Positions 54,430 to 62,882 of a DNA stretch of 64,000 nucleotides are shown here, one piece after another (within the stretch, counting starts at the first letter, position 1; the number at the start of each line of letters is the position of its first letter). Under the pieces are notes generated by a model. That model was not told where the DNA came from and did not search any database. It saw only the letters and a list, made by a program, of their open reading frames with translations. Position numbers and translations under genes: made by a program. Source of the DNA: Rhodobacterales bacterium (GTDB taxonomy: Bacteria; Pseudomonadota; Alphaproteobacteria; Rhodobacterales; Rhodobacteraceae); NCBI GenBank assembly GCA_002747325.1, contig PDOZ01000031.1:1-64000 (forward strand), read 5' to 3'.

Positions 54430-54744
54430 TTATTTCTTTTTCGCCGGCAAACTGTCATGCACCACGCGGGCGAAGGCAGCCAAACGCTCCGCATCTTCAA
54501 GCATCTCCGCCGGGATCTGAAAACTCGGCTTCGCGCCCTCATATGCCGGAGCCAGCGCAATCTGCGGCGCCGCCTCCCGCGCCGGTTTCGTCACCTTCAG
54601 AAACAGGGTGTTGTTGCAAATCACCCCGATGAATTTCCCGTCGCAATAAACCCCGTATTCACCAAACATCTTCCGGCTGACAATACTGCCCGCCCCGGCG
54701 AGTTGTTCGCAGATATAGTCAACGGTTTCCTGTTGAGATGCCAT
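54430..54744 (-). CDS. TfoX N-terminal-domain protein
   Basis: This 104-aa protein consists of the TfoX_N domain alone: SRKMFGEYGVYCDGKFIGVI near residue 23 and NNTLFLKVT. Full TfoX/Sxy proteins activate competence genes; the stand-alone N-terminal form is widespread in alphaproteobacteria and its role is not settled. The C-terminus is Lys-rich. Confidence 0.85.
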   Translation of the reverse strand: MASQQETVDYICEQLAGAGSIVSRKMFGEYGVYCDGKFIGVICNNTLFLKVTKPAREAAPQIALAPAYEGAKPSFQIPAEMLEDAERLAAFARVVHDSLPAKKK

Positions 54745-54780
54745 CGCTGCCTCCCGTGCTGAAAAGAGCCATTGCCCCGA

Positions 54781-55302
54781 TTAGAGGTCGCTGATCTGCT
54801 TACGAAGCCAGGCCAGCATGATCAGCGAAATCCCGTTGGAAATCAGCTCAACCGCCAGGAAAACACCAAGAACGACCGTCGCCGATTGTGGCCAGTTGGC
54901 AAAGATCATCACGCCAAGCGCCAGAGAAATCACCGCCGATAAAATCAAGACCCACCGCGCGGATGCAATCCCAAGCTGAAAGGCCAGCACAAGGCGCAAA
55001 ATGCCGATCACGACCATGACCATGGCGGCGAAATAGGTCAGCGACAGCATCCCGGCGAGTGGGTTTGCCACCAAGCCAACGCCGAGCAACAGCATGACCA
55101 CCCCGAACAGGATCGCCAAGAGGCGCCCGCCCCATCCCCGGTCGGCAAAGGCTGAAACCAAGGTCAACATGCCAACGAACAAAAACATCCAGCCAATCAA
55201 CTGCTCTGCGGCCAGGGTCGCGGCAAAGGGATTGGCCAAAGCCAGCACCCCGCCTACGAGCGACAAAACCCCCGCCAACATCCAAAGAATCCAGCTTTGC
55301 AT
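54781..55302 (-). CDS. HdeD-family (DUF308) membrane protein
   Basis: This 173-aa protein has six short membrane segments and the DUF308 repeats typical of HdeD (for example LIGWMFLFVGMLTLVSAF and MVVIGILRLVLAFQLG). HdeD is linked to acid and stress tolerance in E. coli. The start at 55302 follows GGAGGTAAGAAG. Confidence 0.86.
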   Translation of the reverse strand: MQSWILWMLAGVLSLVGGVLALANPFAATLAAEQLIGWMFLFVGMLTLVSAFADRGWGGRLLAILFGVVMLLLGVGLVANPLAGMLSLTYFAAMVMVVIGILRLVLAFQLGIASARWVLILSAVISLALGVMIFANWPQSATVVLGVFLAVELISNGISLIMLAWLRKQISDL

Positions 55303-55604
55303 CTTCTTACCTCCTGCATACGCGCTGACGCGATGCTACCGCGAACCCCCTGATTTGTTAAGCCTTTTCACGCGGCGCGCCGAGCGCAAACGCGGCACCC
55401 AGCACCTCTTCCCTGCCCGCCCCCTGATCAAAGGCACCAAGGCAAAACACCTGATCGAACGCCACGCGAAAAACCACCGTCCGGTCTGCGTGCTGAGAGC
55501 AGCATAAGCGTGTTTTGAACAATATCCGCACACCCTGTCGCCTTTTTTCAAGACAGCCGCGCCGTGCCGCTGTAACATCGGAGGACCAGACCAAAGGAAC
55601 CCAA
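55303..55604. other. About 300-bp gap between the divergent HdeD and VOC genes
   Basis: Open frames exist on both strands but none has a ribosome-binding site with a recognisable protein. No repeat, hairpin terminator or operator was seen. The promoters of both genes must lie here. Confidence 0.5.
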
Positions 55605-55988
55605 ATAATCTATCGTTACACGATTCTATATGTCGACAACGTAGCCGAAACACTGGTCTTTTTCGAACGCGCCTTCGGATTTGAGCGCGGCTTTCTGCAT
55701 GAAGCAGGCGATTACGGCGAGTTAATCACCGGCACAACCAAACTCGCCTTTTCCTCCGCCGAACTGATGCGGCAACTCGGCAAAACCCCAACCGCCCCAA
55801 AGCCAGACGCCCCGAGCTTCGAGCTTGCCTTCGAAGTCCCGGACGTGCCAGCAGCGCTGAAACAGGCGGTCGCGGCGGGAGCCACACTGATACAGGACGC
55901 GCAGCAGCAACCCTGGGGACAGGTCACCTCCTATGTCAGCGACCCGAACGGCTTCCTGATCGAAATTTGCTCGCCGGTCGACGCGTAA
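55605..55988 (+). CDS. VOC-family (glyoxalase/bleomycin-resistance fold) protein with unusual start
   Basis: The family match begins IYRYTILYVDNVAETLVFFERAF, about 127 residues in all, with the VOC end SYVSDPNGFLIEICSPV (metal/ligand Glu). No ATG, GTG or TTG occurs at the expected N-terminus. AAAGGAACCCAA is followed by ATA ATC TAT. The only in-frame standard start is TTG 55515 without a ribosome-binding site, giving 30 extra unlikely residues. The start is therefore either ATA 55605, a lost ATG, or the distant TTG. Function unknown. Confidence 0.7.
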   Translation: MIYRYTILYVDNVAETLVFFERAFGFERGFLHEAGDYGELITGTTKLAFSSAELMRQLGKTPTAPKPDAPSFELAFEVPDVPAALKQAVAAGATLIQDAQQQPWGQVTSYVSDPNGFLIEICSPVDA

Positions 55989-55992
55989 CGCC

Positions 55993-56637
55993 CTATTCCG
56001 ACCACGTGCCCAAGCCCGGCTGCGCCATTCCCCATAAGACGTCCGGGCTTTGGCGCAGCTGGCGCGGCGTTTTGCCGAACCAGCGCAGGGATTCACGCGT
56101 CATATGCGCCTGATCACTGTAGCCATGCTGACAAGCAATCTCCACCAGCGGCGCATCGGAGGCTAAAACCTGCGCCGCCCGGCGCGCCCGCCCCAGCAAG
56201 CGCCAAAATGCAGGCGACGGCAAAGACAGGCGCCTGAAATGGCGCTGCAACGTGCGGGGAGAAACCCCCTGCTGCCGCGCGATCCGTGCCACCGTCCCCG
56301 CAGCCGTTCCGAGCGCCTCGATAAGCTCAATGCTCTCCCATTCGGGCAAAATGCCCTCGGCAACCCACGCATCGGCCTGCACCAAATTATCTAAACCGCC
56401 CCGAAAAACATCCACGTCGACCCGCACACCCGGCCGCAACCGATACCCGGTCATATACGTCCCGGCCGCAATCCGCACCACCCTCGGCCCACTATCCCAC
56501 CCCGTGAGCCGAAGCGCGGGACAGCCGCCTTGCGATACCAGCAGAACATCGCAACACCCGTCCGGCAACACGGTCACGGTTTCATCGGCGGTTGTAGTGT
56601 ATTCCCAACGGCAAAAATGGGAGATTGATGGCACCAT
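55993..56637 (-). CDS. AraC-family transcriptional regulator
   Basis: This 214-aa protein has an N-terminal sensor part (TVTVLPDGCCDVLLV) and a C-terminal AraC DNA-binding domain: GVSPRTLQRHFRRL (helix-turn-helix 1), then LVEIACQHGYSDQAHMTRESLRW and GKTPRQLR. It converges on the VOC gene with a four-base gap. Effector and targets unknown. Confidence 0.87.
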   Translation of the reverse strand: MVPSISHFCRWEYTTTADETVTVLPDGCCDVLLVSQGGCPALRLTGWDSGPRVVRIAAGTYMTGYRLRPGVRVDVDVFRGGLDNLVQADAWVAEGILPEWESIELIEALGTAAGTVARIARQQGVSPRTLQRHFRRLSLPSPAFWRLLGRARRAAQVLASDAPLVEIACQHGYSDQAHMTRESLRWFGKTPRQLRQSPDVLWGMAQPGLGTWSE

Positions 56638-56677
56638 CGTTTTAGCGGCCCCTAAACCCGATGCGGACGACGCCCCT

Positions 56678-56932
56678 TCACTTCCCGTCGAGCCGCTCCT
56701 GCGCCTGCCCGGACAGCTTTTTGAAACGGGCGAGTTTGATCATGAAGCCAACCGCAATCGCGGCTCCACCAACAACCATCCACAGCGGTTCGATCCCATC
56801 AAATTCACGCCCCATGTCGATGGCCCCCATCATCCGCGCAACCCCCATCGCCGCCAGCGCGAGCCCTGCGAGAACACCGATAAAAGCAGCCAGTTTCATC
56901 AAAGGTTGCAGCTTGACCGTCAGCTTATCCAT
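56678..56932 (-). CDS. Small two-TM membrane protein
   Basis: This 84-aa protein (MDKLTVKLQPLMK...) has membrane segments near residues 15-37 and 48-65 and a basic, Lys-rich C-terminus. ATG 56932 is preferred over the GTG three codons upstream. No family recognised. It lies 40 bases upstream of the AraC gene in the same direction. Confidence 0.6.
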   Translation of the reverse strand: MDKLTVKLQPLMKLAAFIGVLAGLALAAMGVARMMGAIDMGREFDGIEPLWMVVGGAAIAVGFMIKLARFKKLSGQAQERLDGK

Positions 56933-57053
56933 ACCCGTCACCCCGTTCTAGAAGTCCCCACCGCGCAACGACAAATTGCCCGGCTCCTTGCCCACGCTTT
57001 AGCCGAGACCGACCCCCAAGTCAAAACGGTCACCATAAAGAAACCTGGCCTGC

Positions 57054-57074
57054 TTCTTCTTAGTCTAAATACTC
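57054..57074 (-). repeat. GAGTATTT...CTAAGAAGAA motif, copy E
   Basis: The minus strand reads GCCGTGTTGT then GAGTATTTAGACTAAGAAGA plus A, 15 bases after the sigma-factor stop. It forms an inverted pair with copy F. Confidence 0.8.
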
Positions 57075-57089
57075 ACAACACGGCGCTCG

Positions 57090-58337
57090 TCATGAATGCG
57101 GCGTTTGAGTATTTTTGCTAAGAAGAAGACGTAATTTGTGTTCTAAATACCGCCGTCCCGGCGCGTTGGGGGCCGTTTGGATGGCGGTTTCATAGCAGCG
57201 GGCAGCGTCTTGGTGGCGGTCGAGCTTGTCGAGGATGTGGGCTTTGGCGGCGTGGTAGGGTTGAAAACCGGCGAGGTCGGACGCGAGGTGGTCGAGTTTG
57301 TCGAGGGCGGTTTTCGTGTGGCCCAGTTCCGCCAGCACTACGGCCCAGTTGAGCGCCACGACTGGAGTTGGTTCAAAGTGCCAGAGCGATTGGTAGAGGA
57401 AGGACATTTGCCGCCAGTCGGGCGCAGGGTCGGCCATATGGCAATCGGCGATAGCGGCTTTGATCTGAAACGGGCCGGGAGTTTTGCGATTGACGGCGCG
57501 TTCGAGAAGGTCGCGGCCTTCGTGCAATAAATCCGGGGTCCAGAGCGCGCGGTTTTGCTGCTCGACCGGCACCATTTCGCCTGCTGCATTGATGCGCGTC
57601 GGGCGGCGGGCTTCGGTCAGAAGCATCAGCGCCAGCGCTCCTTCGATCTCGGCATCCTCCGGACGCAGGTCGCACAGCAATCGGGCGAGGAAAATCGCTT
57701 CACGGCACAGATCACGCGAGCCCGTTTCTTCCGAGACATAGCCGGTGGTGAAGATCAGGTAGAGGGTGGAGAGGACGGTGGAAAGCCGCGCGTCCCAAAG
57801 TTCGGGGCCGGGCACCGCAAAGCCGATCCCCTTGGCGCGGATTTTACTCTTGGCGCGGGAGATGCGCTGGCCCATCGCGGTGTCGGTATCGAGGAAAGCG
57901 CGGGCGATTTCGCCGGTGGTCAGAGAGCAGACGGTGCGCAGGGTCAGCGCCACGCGGGATTTTTCCTCCAGCGCCGGGTGGCAGCAGGCGAAGATCAGGC
58001 GCAGGCGTTCGTCGGGGATGTCTTCCGGGTCCTCGGGCGGTTCGGGCGCGAAGATGGCGGCGCTTTGCAGCTTGCGGTCCTCACGAGCGCTGGCACGGTG
58101 GCGATCAATGCCTTTATTCAGTGCGACTTTCATCAGCCAGCCGGTCGGCAAACGCGGAATGCCCGCCCGGCCCCAATGTCCCAGCGCGGAGATCAGCGCC
58201 TCCTGCAACGCGTCCTCCGCCAGTTGAAAATCGCCCAGCCGCGCGATCAGCCCGGCCAGCATCCGCCCCCGGTCGCGGCGCACCACCTCGTCAATGGCTT
58301 TTTGCACAGCGATGGCTCTGGGGGCGGCGTGGGTCAT
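57090..58337 (-). CDS. ECF42-type RNA polymerase sigma factor with C-terminal TPR-like domain
   Basis: This 415-aa protein has sigma region 2 (LGDFQLAEDALQEALISALG, near 36-55) and region 4 (LTLRTVCSLTTGEIARAFL, near 130-148). A long C-terminal helical domain with TPR-like repeats follows (HEGRDLLERAVN..., DKLDRHQDAARCYETAI). The long form plus a DGPF-domain neighbour is the hallmark of the ECF42 group. The last residues LLLSKNTQTPHS are encoded by motif copy F, so the tail is probably not part of the domain. Targets unknown. Confidence 0.87.
   Translation of the reverse strand: MTHAAPRAIAVQKAIDEVVRRDRGRMLAGLIARLGDFQLAEDALQEALISALGHWGRAGIPRLPTGWLMKVALNKGIDRHRASAREDRKLQSAAIFAPEPPEDPEDIPDERLRLIFACCHPALEEKSRVALTLRTVCSLTTGEIARAFLDTDTAMGQRISRAKSKIRAKGIGFAVPGPELWDARLSTVLSTLYLIFTTGYVSEETGSRDLCREAIFLARLLCDLRPEDAEIEGALALMLLTEARRPTRINAAGEMVPVEQQNRALWTPDLLHEGRDLLERAVNRKTPGPFQIKAAIADCHMADPAPDWRQMSFLYQSLWHFEPTPVVALNWAVVLAELGHTKTALDKLDHLASDLAGFQPYHAAKAHILDKLDRHQDAARCYETAIQTAPNAPGRRYLEHKLRLLLSKNTQTPHS
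57107..57127 (+). repeat. GAGTATTT...CTAAGAAGAA motif, copy F (inside the sigma-factor 3' end)
   Basis: The plus strand reads GTTT then GAGTATTTTTGCTAAGAAGA plus A. On the coding strand it specifies the last residues of the sigma factor. Confidence 0.8.
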
Positions 58338-58340
58338 GGG

Positions 58341-58700
58341 TCAGCCTGCCGGGTTATAGTCCATCAGGGGGCGGACTTCGATCGTGCCCCATGCGGCTAC
58401 CGGAATGATTTCGGCATATTTCAGCGCCGTATCCAGATCGGGCACATCAATCACATAATACCCCCCCAGATGTTCGCGGGTTTCCGCAAAGGGACCATCC
58501 ATGGTTTCAACCTTGCCCTGCCTGATCCGGAGCGATGTTGCGGTTTCGATCCCCTGCAAACCTTCACCATCCATCAGAACCCCGTCGGATTGCATCTTCT
58601 CGCTCGCGGCGGCGAAGCCCGCCATCATGGCATCGAAGTCAGGGGTTCCGAATGCGGGTTCCTTTTCGGGGGCACCATAGATCAAAAGCATATATTTCAT
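58341..58700 (-). CDS. DGPF/YCII-domain protein partner of the ECF42 sigma factor
   Basis: This 119-aa protein has the YCII-type fold (MKYMLLIYG...) and the name-giving motif D-G-P-F in METMDGPFAETREHLGGYYVID near residue 68 (ligand-like His and Glu/Asp residues nearby). Such proteins accompany ECF42 sigma factors. It stands between the MAPEG gene and the sigma gene, three bases before the latter, in one operon. Confidence 0.88.
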   Translation of the reverse strand: MKYMLLIYGAPEKEPAFGTPDFDAMMAGFAAASEKMQSDGVLMDGEGLQGIETATSLRIRQGKVETMDGPFAETREHLGGYYVIDVPDLDTALKYAEIIPVAAWGTIEVRPLMDYNPAG

Positions 58701-58728
58701 TGGTTTTTCCTTTCTGTTTAACAGAGCC

Positions 58729-59121
58729 TTACAGGCCGAGAATGTTGACGCCGAGACAGATCATGGCGTTCAGGCTCGCGAGGATATTGGCCCCGTTGCC
58801 CACATAGCGCAGCACATGGCCAGCATTGTCTTTCTTCAGGCCAAAAGGGTGCGCGATGCGGCCGATCACCAGCAGCGCGCCGGAGATATTCAGGTAAAGC
58901 GCGGGCGCGCCCATGCCTTCTGCGAGGATCATCAGGATCAGGATGAAGCTCGACCATTCCGCACAATTGCCATGCTGGCGCACGCGCAGCAGCAGGTCGG
59001 CATTGTCTCCGTCACCGATGGACTGACCCAACGCCGAGCGCATTGCGGTGACGCGAAACCAGAGGATGAGATAGATCACCGCGACAGCGAGCGCGTAGAT
59101 GGGAGTGATTGTAAAAACCAT
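58729..59121 (-). CDS. MAPEG-family membrane protein
   Basis: This 130-aa protein has four membrane segments with the MAPEG motifs LLLRVRQHGNCAEWSSF near 44-60 and ISGALLVIGRIAHPFG. MAPEG proteins handle glutathione or lipid peroxides, but the exact activity is not known here. I chose ATG 59121 behind GAAGGAAAACAC. It is the first gene of the MAPEG-DGPF-sigma set. Confidence 0.87.
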   Translation of the reverse strand: MVFTITPIYALAVAVIYLILWFRVTAMRSALGQSIGDGDNADLLLRVRQHGNCAEWSSFILILMILAEGMGAPALYLNISGALLVIGRIAHPFGLKKDNAGHVLRYVGNGANILASLNAMICLGVNILGL

Positions 59122-59257
59122 GTGTTTTCCTTCCGTTTTATCTGTTGATACCCCAAGGACGTCTGCGATTTGCATTTTTCGACAGGTTTCGAAAAATAAT
59201 TCGCGTCCGGTGGCGGGGTGGGGTAAAATCGGGCGAAAAACACACCGGAGACACCCT

Positions 59258-59554
59258 ATGAAACCGCATCACACTTTGCCCCTCGCCACCCTTCTCCTGC
59301 TCGCTGCCTGTCTGCCGGGGGAAGAGGAAAGCAAAGTTACCAGATTCAGCATCGCGGGCGCGACCGAGAGCTGTCAGGGCGTTGGGCCGATGCGGTGTCT
59401 GGTGGTGAATGGGGAGCTGTTTTACGGCGAGATCGAAGGTTACAGCCATGTCGAAGGCACGGCGGCGGAAATCTGCGTCGAGGAAGTAAAACGCGAAGAG
59501 CCGGTGCCAGCGGACGCGGCGAGTATTACCTACCGCCGCGTGCCCTGTTCATAA
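59258..59554 (+). CDS. DUF4377-type lipoprotein
   Basis: This 98-aa lipoprotein has a lipobox (LLLLAAC, Cys18). The mature part has CQGVGPMRCLVV, ELFYGEIEGYSHVEGTAAEI and PADAASITYRRV, matching DUF4377 domains. Function unknown; outer-membrane anchoring is inferred. The start at 59258 follows CCGGAGACACCC. Confidence 0.82.
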   Translation: MKPHHTLPLATLLLLAACLPGEEESKVTRFSIAGATESCQGVGPMRCLVVNGELFYGEIEGYSHVEGTAAEICVEEVKREEPVPADAASITYRRVPCS

Positions 59555-59564
59555 TCGTCAGCGA

Positions 59565-62018
59565 TCAAGCCTTCCCGGCCAGTTTCGCCGGACCCGTTTC
59601 CTTGTCCCCGGCATCGCCGAAATAAATGGTCTGATGCGGGAACGGGATCTCGATCTCGCGCTCATCAAAGATCCGCTTCAGGATGCCGTTATAGGCCCGT
59701 CCAACAGCCCACTGATCACCGGGAGTGGTCTTGATGCGGATACGGAACATGACCGCGCTGTCGCCAAAGGTCTGCAAGCCGTGCCATTCCAGATCATCCA
59801 GAACACGTTCGGCGACCTCTTCATCTTGCATCATCTCCGCGAAGGCGTCGATCATGGCCGCTTTGACCGTATCCGCATCTTCAGAATAACCCACGCCCAT
59901 ATCGCACAGATAATAGCCAAAATCTCGGGCATAACTGGTAACCATATCCACCGACGAGAAGGGGATGATATGGAAGGCGCCGGTTTTGTCGCGGATACTG
60001 ACCGAACGAATGGTCAGCTTTTCAACCTTGCCCTGAATGGCACCAAGCGCCACCGTATCACCGACATTCATGGCGTTCTCGATCTGAATGAAAACCCCGG
60101 TGATAATATCCTGCACCAGTTTCTGCGCGCCGAAACCAACGGCAAGACCCAGCACCCCGGCAGAAGCCAGCAGCGGCGCGATGTCGACGCCAATTTCGGA
60201 CAGTATAACCATCAGCGTGATTACCAGAAGCGCAATGGTGGCGGCATTCAGGAACAAGACCAGAAGGGTCGCCTCCCGTGCCGTAGCTACCTTCCCCACG
60301 GCGGGATTCAGCCGGTAATAGACCCAGGAGGTCATGGCGAGCCAGATCATGAAAGCAACCGCGATAATGACGAAAACCGTCAACACAACCGACACGAGTT
60401 GCAGGCCCGCCGGGCTGGACAATAGCGCCGGAAGGTCGATAACCGTCACCATGTCCAGCACGAGAAGCAGCGCGCAGAACAGGATCATATAGCGGATGGC
60501 GCCGAGGAAAAACGGCACGAAGCGGTCCAGCCGCTCCTGAATCATCGGCACCTGCTCCGACAGGGCGCGCGGGATCGGCAAGCCGTTTTCCGTCACCCGG
60601 TTAAGGAACTGCGACAGGGTTGTGCCGAACATCACCAGAAGCAGCATCTGCCCGGAAGACACGAAGGATTTGAACACCACACGCGGCGGTTGCACCAATA
60701 CCGTGACCAGCATCACCGCGAGGTAAATCACCACAGGGATATACCAATACCGCGCCAGACGGGCGAGGAAACCGGGACCGCGGGGCGCTTTCGGAGGCGG
60801 GGAAGCGAGCAGGACAGATTGCAGCGGGTCGGTCGGATTCGGCGCAGCCGCGAGGGATATCTCTTCAGAATATTCCTGTTCCGCCTCAGCCTGCGCGGTT
60901 GCTGTATCCTCCAGACGCACCAGCTCCTCAGGCTCTGCCGGAGCGGGCACTTCCTGTTCCCCGATCTCCACGGCATTCACATTATCCGCAAAATCCGCGC
61001 CCTGTTCAGCCGCTTCCACCTCCCCCGGTGCCTTCTGCCCGGCCAGCCACCGGGCCACGCCCTCCCGGTTTTTCACGCTGGTCCAGATCAGATACAGCAC
61101 CACCGAAACCGCGATAGCGGTCGAAAGCAGTTGCGCCGAGTTATAGGACACATTGGCATTGATCACCGGCACGACCAGCAACTGCCCATAGCCCAGAATC
61201 CCCGCGAGCCAGGCAATGCGCTGTGACAGGTAGCGCGCCTGCGTGTCGCTGACCGGAAGGGTGCGCAGATTCGGCGCGCTTGGCGTAATGAACAGGCGCA
61301 CGGCAACCTTGAACAGCCCAACCAGCAGAAAGGCGTTGAGAAACATCGACTGGCGCACGCTGATATTGCCGCTTTCACCAATGAACCAAAGCGCCACCCC
61401 GTAGCCCACGGCCCAGGCGACGATCAACGTCAGCAGGTCCACCGCGCTGGTCCCCAGCCAAAGGCTCATACGTTTGCCAAACCGTGCGCCGTCGGCTTTC
61501 TGGTTCAAACGGCGGTAAATGCTGCGCGAATACCGGCGCAACACGAAGTAAAGCCCAAAGACAATCGCCATCAACACCGCAAGGTTTTTCAGCGTATCCC
61601 ACAAAACGGAAAACTCGTTACCGTCAAGATTTTTGATGCGCACCGGCAGCAAGGCAAGCTGCGCCTGCACGCGTTCAAGCCTGTCCAACGCCCCTTCAAT
61701 GAAGTTTTGTGTTGCCTGAGCAACGGCGCGGCTGAAGGTAACATGCTCTTCCTGTGCCTCCGCTTCCGGCTTCACCGGCTCTTTCGGCACTGCCTCTCCC
61801 GCGCTTTGCCGCAACTGCTCCACCAGCGCCTTACGCGCCGTTTCATCCTCCAGAATGGTGATCAGCGCGTTGATTTCCGCGTCGGTTTTAGCCTCTGTCG
61901 GCGCCGCCTCGCCCTCAATCGGCGCCGCCTCGCTCGGGGCGGGCGTCGCCTCCTGCGCCCAAGCGGGGGCGGCGGAGAGCGCCAGAAGAAGGGTGAGGCA
62001 GCGGATCAGAGAGCGCAT
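59565..62018 (-). CDS. Large MscS-family mechanosensitive channel
   Basis: This 817-aa protein has a signal peptide (MRSLIRCLTLLLALSAAPAWA) and a periplasmic coiled region. About ten membrane segments follow, with an acidic cytoplasmic loop in the middle (residues 340-415). The MscS core lies near 600-760: a Gly/Ala-rich pore helix LASAGVLGLAVGFGAQKLVQDIITG and then the beta domain VGDTVALGAIQGKVEKLTIRS. The extra membrane segments and size are like MscK/YbdG or DUF3772 proteins. It probably releases solutes on osmotic downshift. Confidence 0.87.
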   Translation of the reverse strand: MRSLIRCLTLLLALSAAPAWAQEATPAPSEAAPIEGEAAPTEAKTDAEINALITILEDETARKALVEQLRQSAGEAVPKEPVKPEAEAQEEHVTFSRAVAQATQNFIEGALDRLERVQAQLALLPVRIKNLDGNEFSVLWDTLKNLAVLMAIVFGLYFVLRRYSRSIYRRLNQKADGARFGKRMSLWLGTSAVDLLTLIVAWAVGYGVALWFIGESGNISVRQSMFLNAFLLVGLFKVAVRLFITPSAPNLRTLPVSDTQARYLSQRIAWLAGILGYGQLLVVPVINANVSYNSAQLLSTAIAVSVVLYLIWTSVKNREGVARWLAGQKAPGEVEAAEQGADFADNVNAVEIGEQEVPAPAEPEELVRLEDTATAQAEAEQEYSEEISLAAAPNPTDPLQSVLLASPPPKAPRGPGFLARLARYWYIPVVIYLAVMLVTVLVQPPRVVFKSFVSSGQMLLLVMFGTTLSQFLNRVTENGLPIPRALSEQVPMIQERLDRFVPFFLGAIRYMILFCALLLVLDMVTVIDLPALLSSPAGLQLVSVVLTVFVIIAVAFMIWLAMTSWVYYRLNPAVGKVATAREATLLVLFLNAATIALLVITLMVILSEIGVDIAPLLASAGVLGLAVGFGAQKLVQDIITGVFIQIENAMNVGDTVALGAIQGKVEKLTIRSVSIRDKTGAFHIIPFSSVDMVTSYARDFGYYLCDMGVGYSEDADTVKAAMIDAFAEMMQDEEVAERVLDDLEWHGLQTFGDSAVMFRIRIKTTPGDQWAVGRAYNGILKRIFDEREIEIPFPHQTIYFGDAGDKETGPAKLAGKA

Positions 62019-62097
62019 ATGAGACCTGTCAAACAGAGCGGGACAAAAAACATCGGGCCAGCGCAAACCGGCCCGACGCATCGAATTGAAAAGTGGT

Positions 62098-62751
62098 TTA
62101 CTTGACCGTGACGGAAAGCGCAAACGGTGCGGGCGCGGTGGCCCGGCGGGCATATGCGCGCGGCAGGCCGATGCGAAGGTGCATCTCCCCATCCGCTTCG
62201 GCGATCAGCGGGAAGGTGTTGAAAGTCGCCTGCATATCCGCGTCTAAAATGTGCAGCATATGCGCGGAATCCAGTGTCCATTCGGCGCTGACCTCCTGCC
62301 CCGCCTTGACCGGAAAACGCATGTCGCACAGCTCATAGCCCTCGGTCACATCGGCGATCTTGTAGGTCATCGCGCCATCCTCGCTGACAGTAAACGCACA
62401 ATCGCGCGGGGTCACAACCGCCTGACAGGACCGCGCCCCCTCCGACTGATCGACCCCGCCTTTAACCCGCGCCAAGATCCCCTCCGCATTTTTCACATGC
62501 CAGGAATACCCCTCGCCCTCAGCGCTGACATAGCGCGCCCCGGAGGCACTGACCGCAACCGGCGCCACATGCATCTTGCCGTCGATGAGCAACACCGCAA
62601 AGGCCTCGCCCGCCTCGGTATTGATATAGGCCACGCCCAGTTCCGACCCGTCATTGCAGGCATAATTCTGCGTCGATGTCATGTCTGCGGCGCTGGCAGC
62701 ACCGGCGAAAAGCACCGCAGCAGCGCTGGCGGCAAAAAACCGTTTAATCAT
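62098..62751 (-). CDS. MliC-like lysozyme-inhibitor-domain secreted protein with extra C-terminal domain
   Basis: This 217-aa protein has a signal peptide (MIKRFFAASAAAVLFAGAASA). Residues 28-95 match the MliC fold: YACNDGSELGVAYINT, SASGARYVSAEGEGYSWHVK and AEGILARVKGG. Residues 100-217 form a second beta-rich part with two Cys pairs (SCQAVVTPRDC and LCDMRF). MliC protects the cell wall from C-type lysozyme. Usual MliC proteins are about 110 residues, so the second domain is an addition. The start at 62751 follows AAGGAGTATCCC. Confidence 0.8.
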   Translation of the reverse strand: MIKRFFAASAAAVLFAGAASAADMTSTQNYACNDGSELGVAYINTEAGEAFAVLLIDGKMHVAPVAVSASGARYVSAEGEGYSWHVKNAEGILARVKGGVDQSEGARSCQAVVTPRDCAFTVSEDGAMTYKIADVTEGYELCDMRFPVKAGQEVSAEWTLDSAHMLHILDADMQATFNTFPLIAEADGEMHLRIGLPRAYARRATAPAPFALSVTVK

Positions 62752-62882
62752 GGGATACTCCTTGTTTTCGGCGACGTGTAAACCACCGCCCCCGGAAGAT
62801 AAAGCCCCGCCCCGCCCGCATTGCGTTGTCGGCGAAAACAATCCTATACACCCAAAAACCCAGTCACCGCCGGAGCAACCAC

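Noticed and set aside
55336..55653. Possible small gene on either strand in the HdeD-VOC gap
   Set aside because: Several overlapping frames exist, none with a good ribosome-binding site, recognisable domain or codon pattern better than the others.
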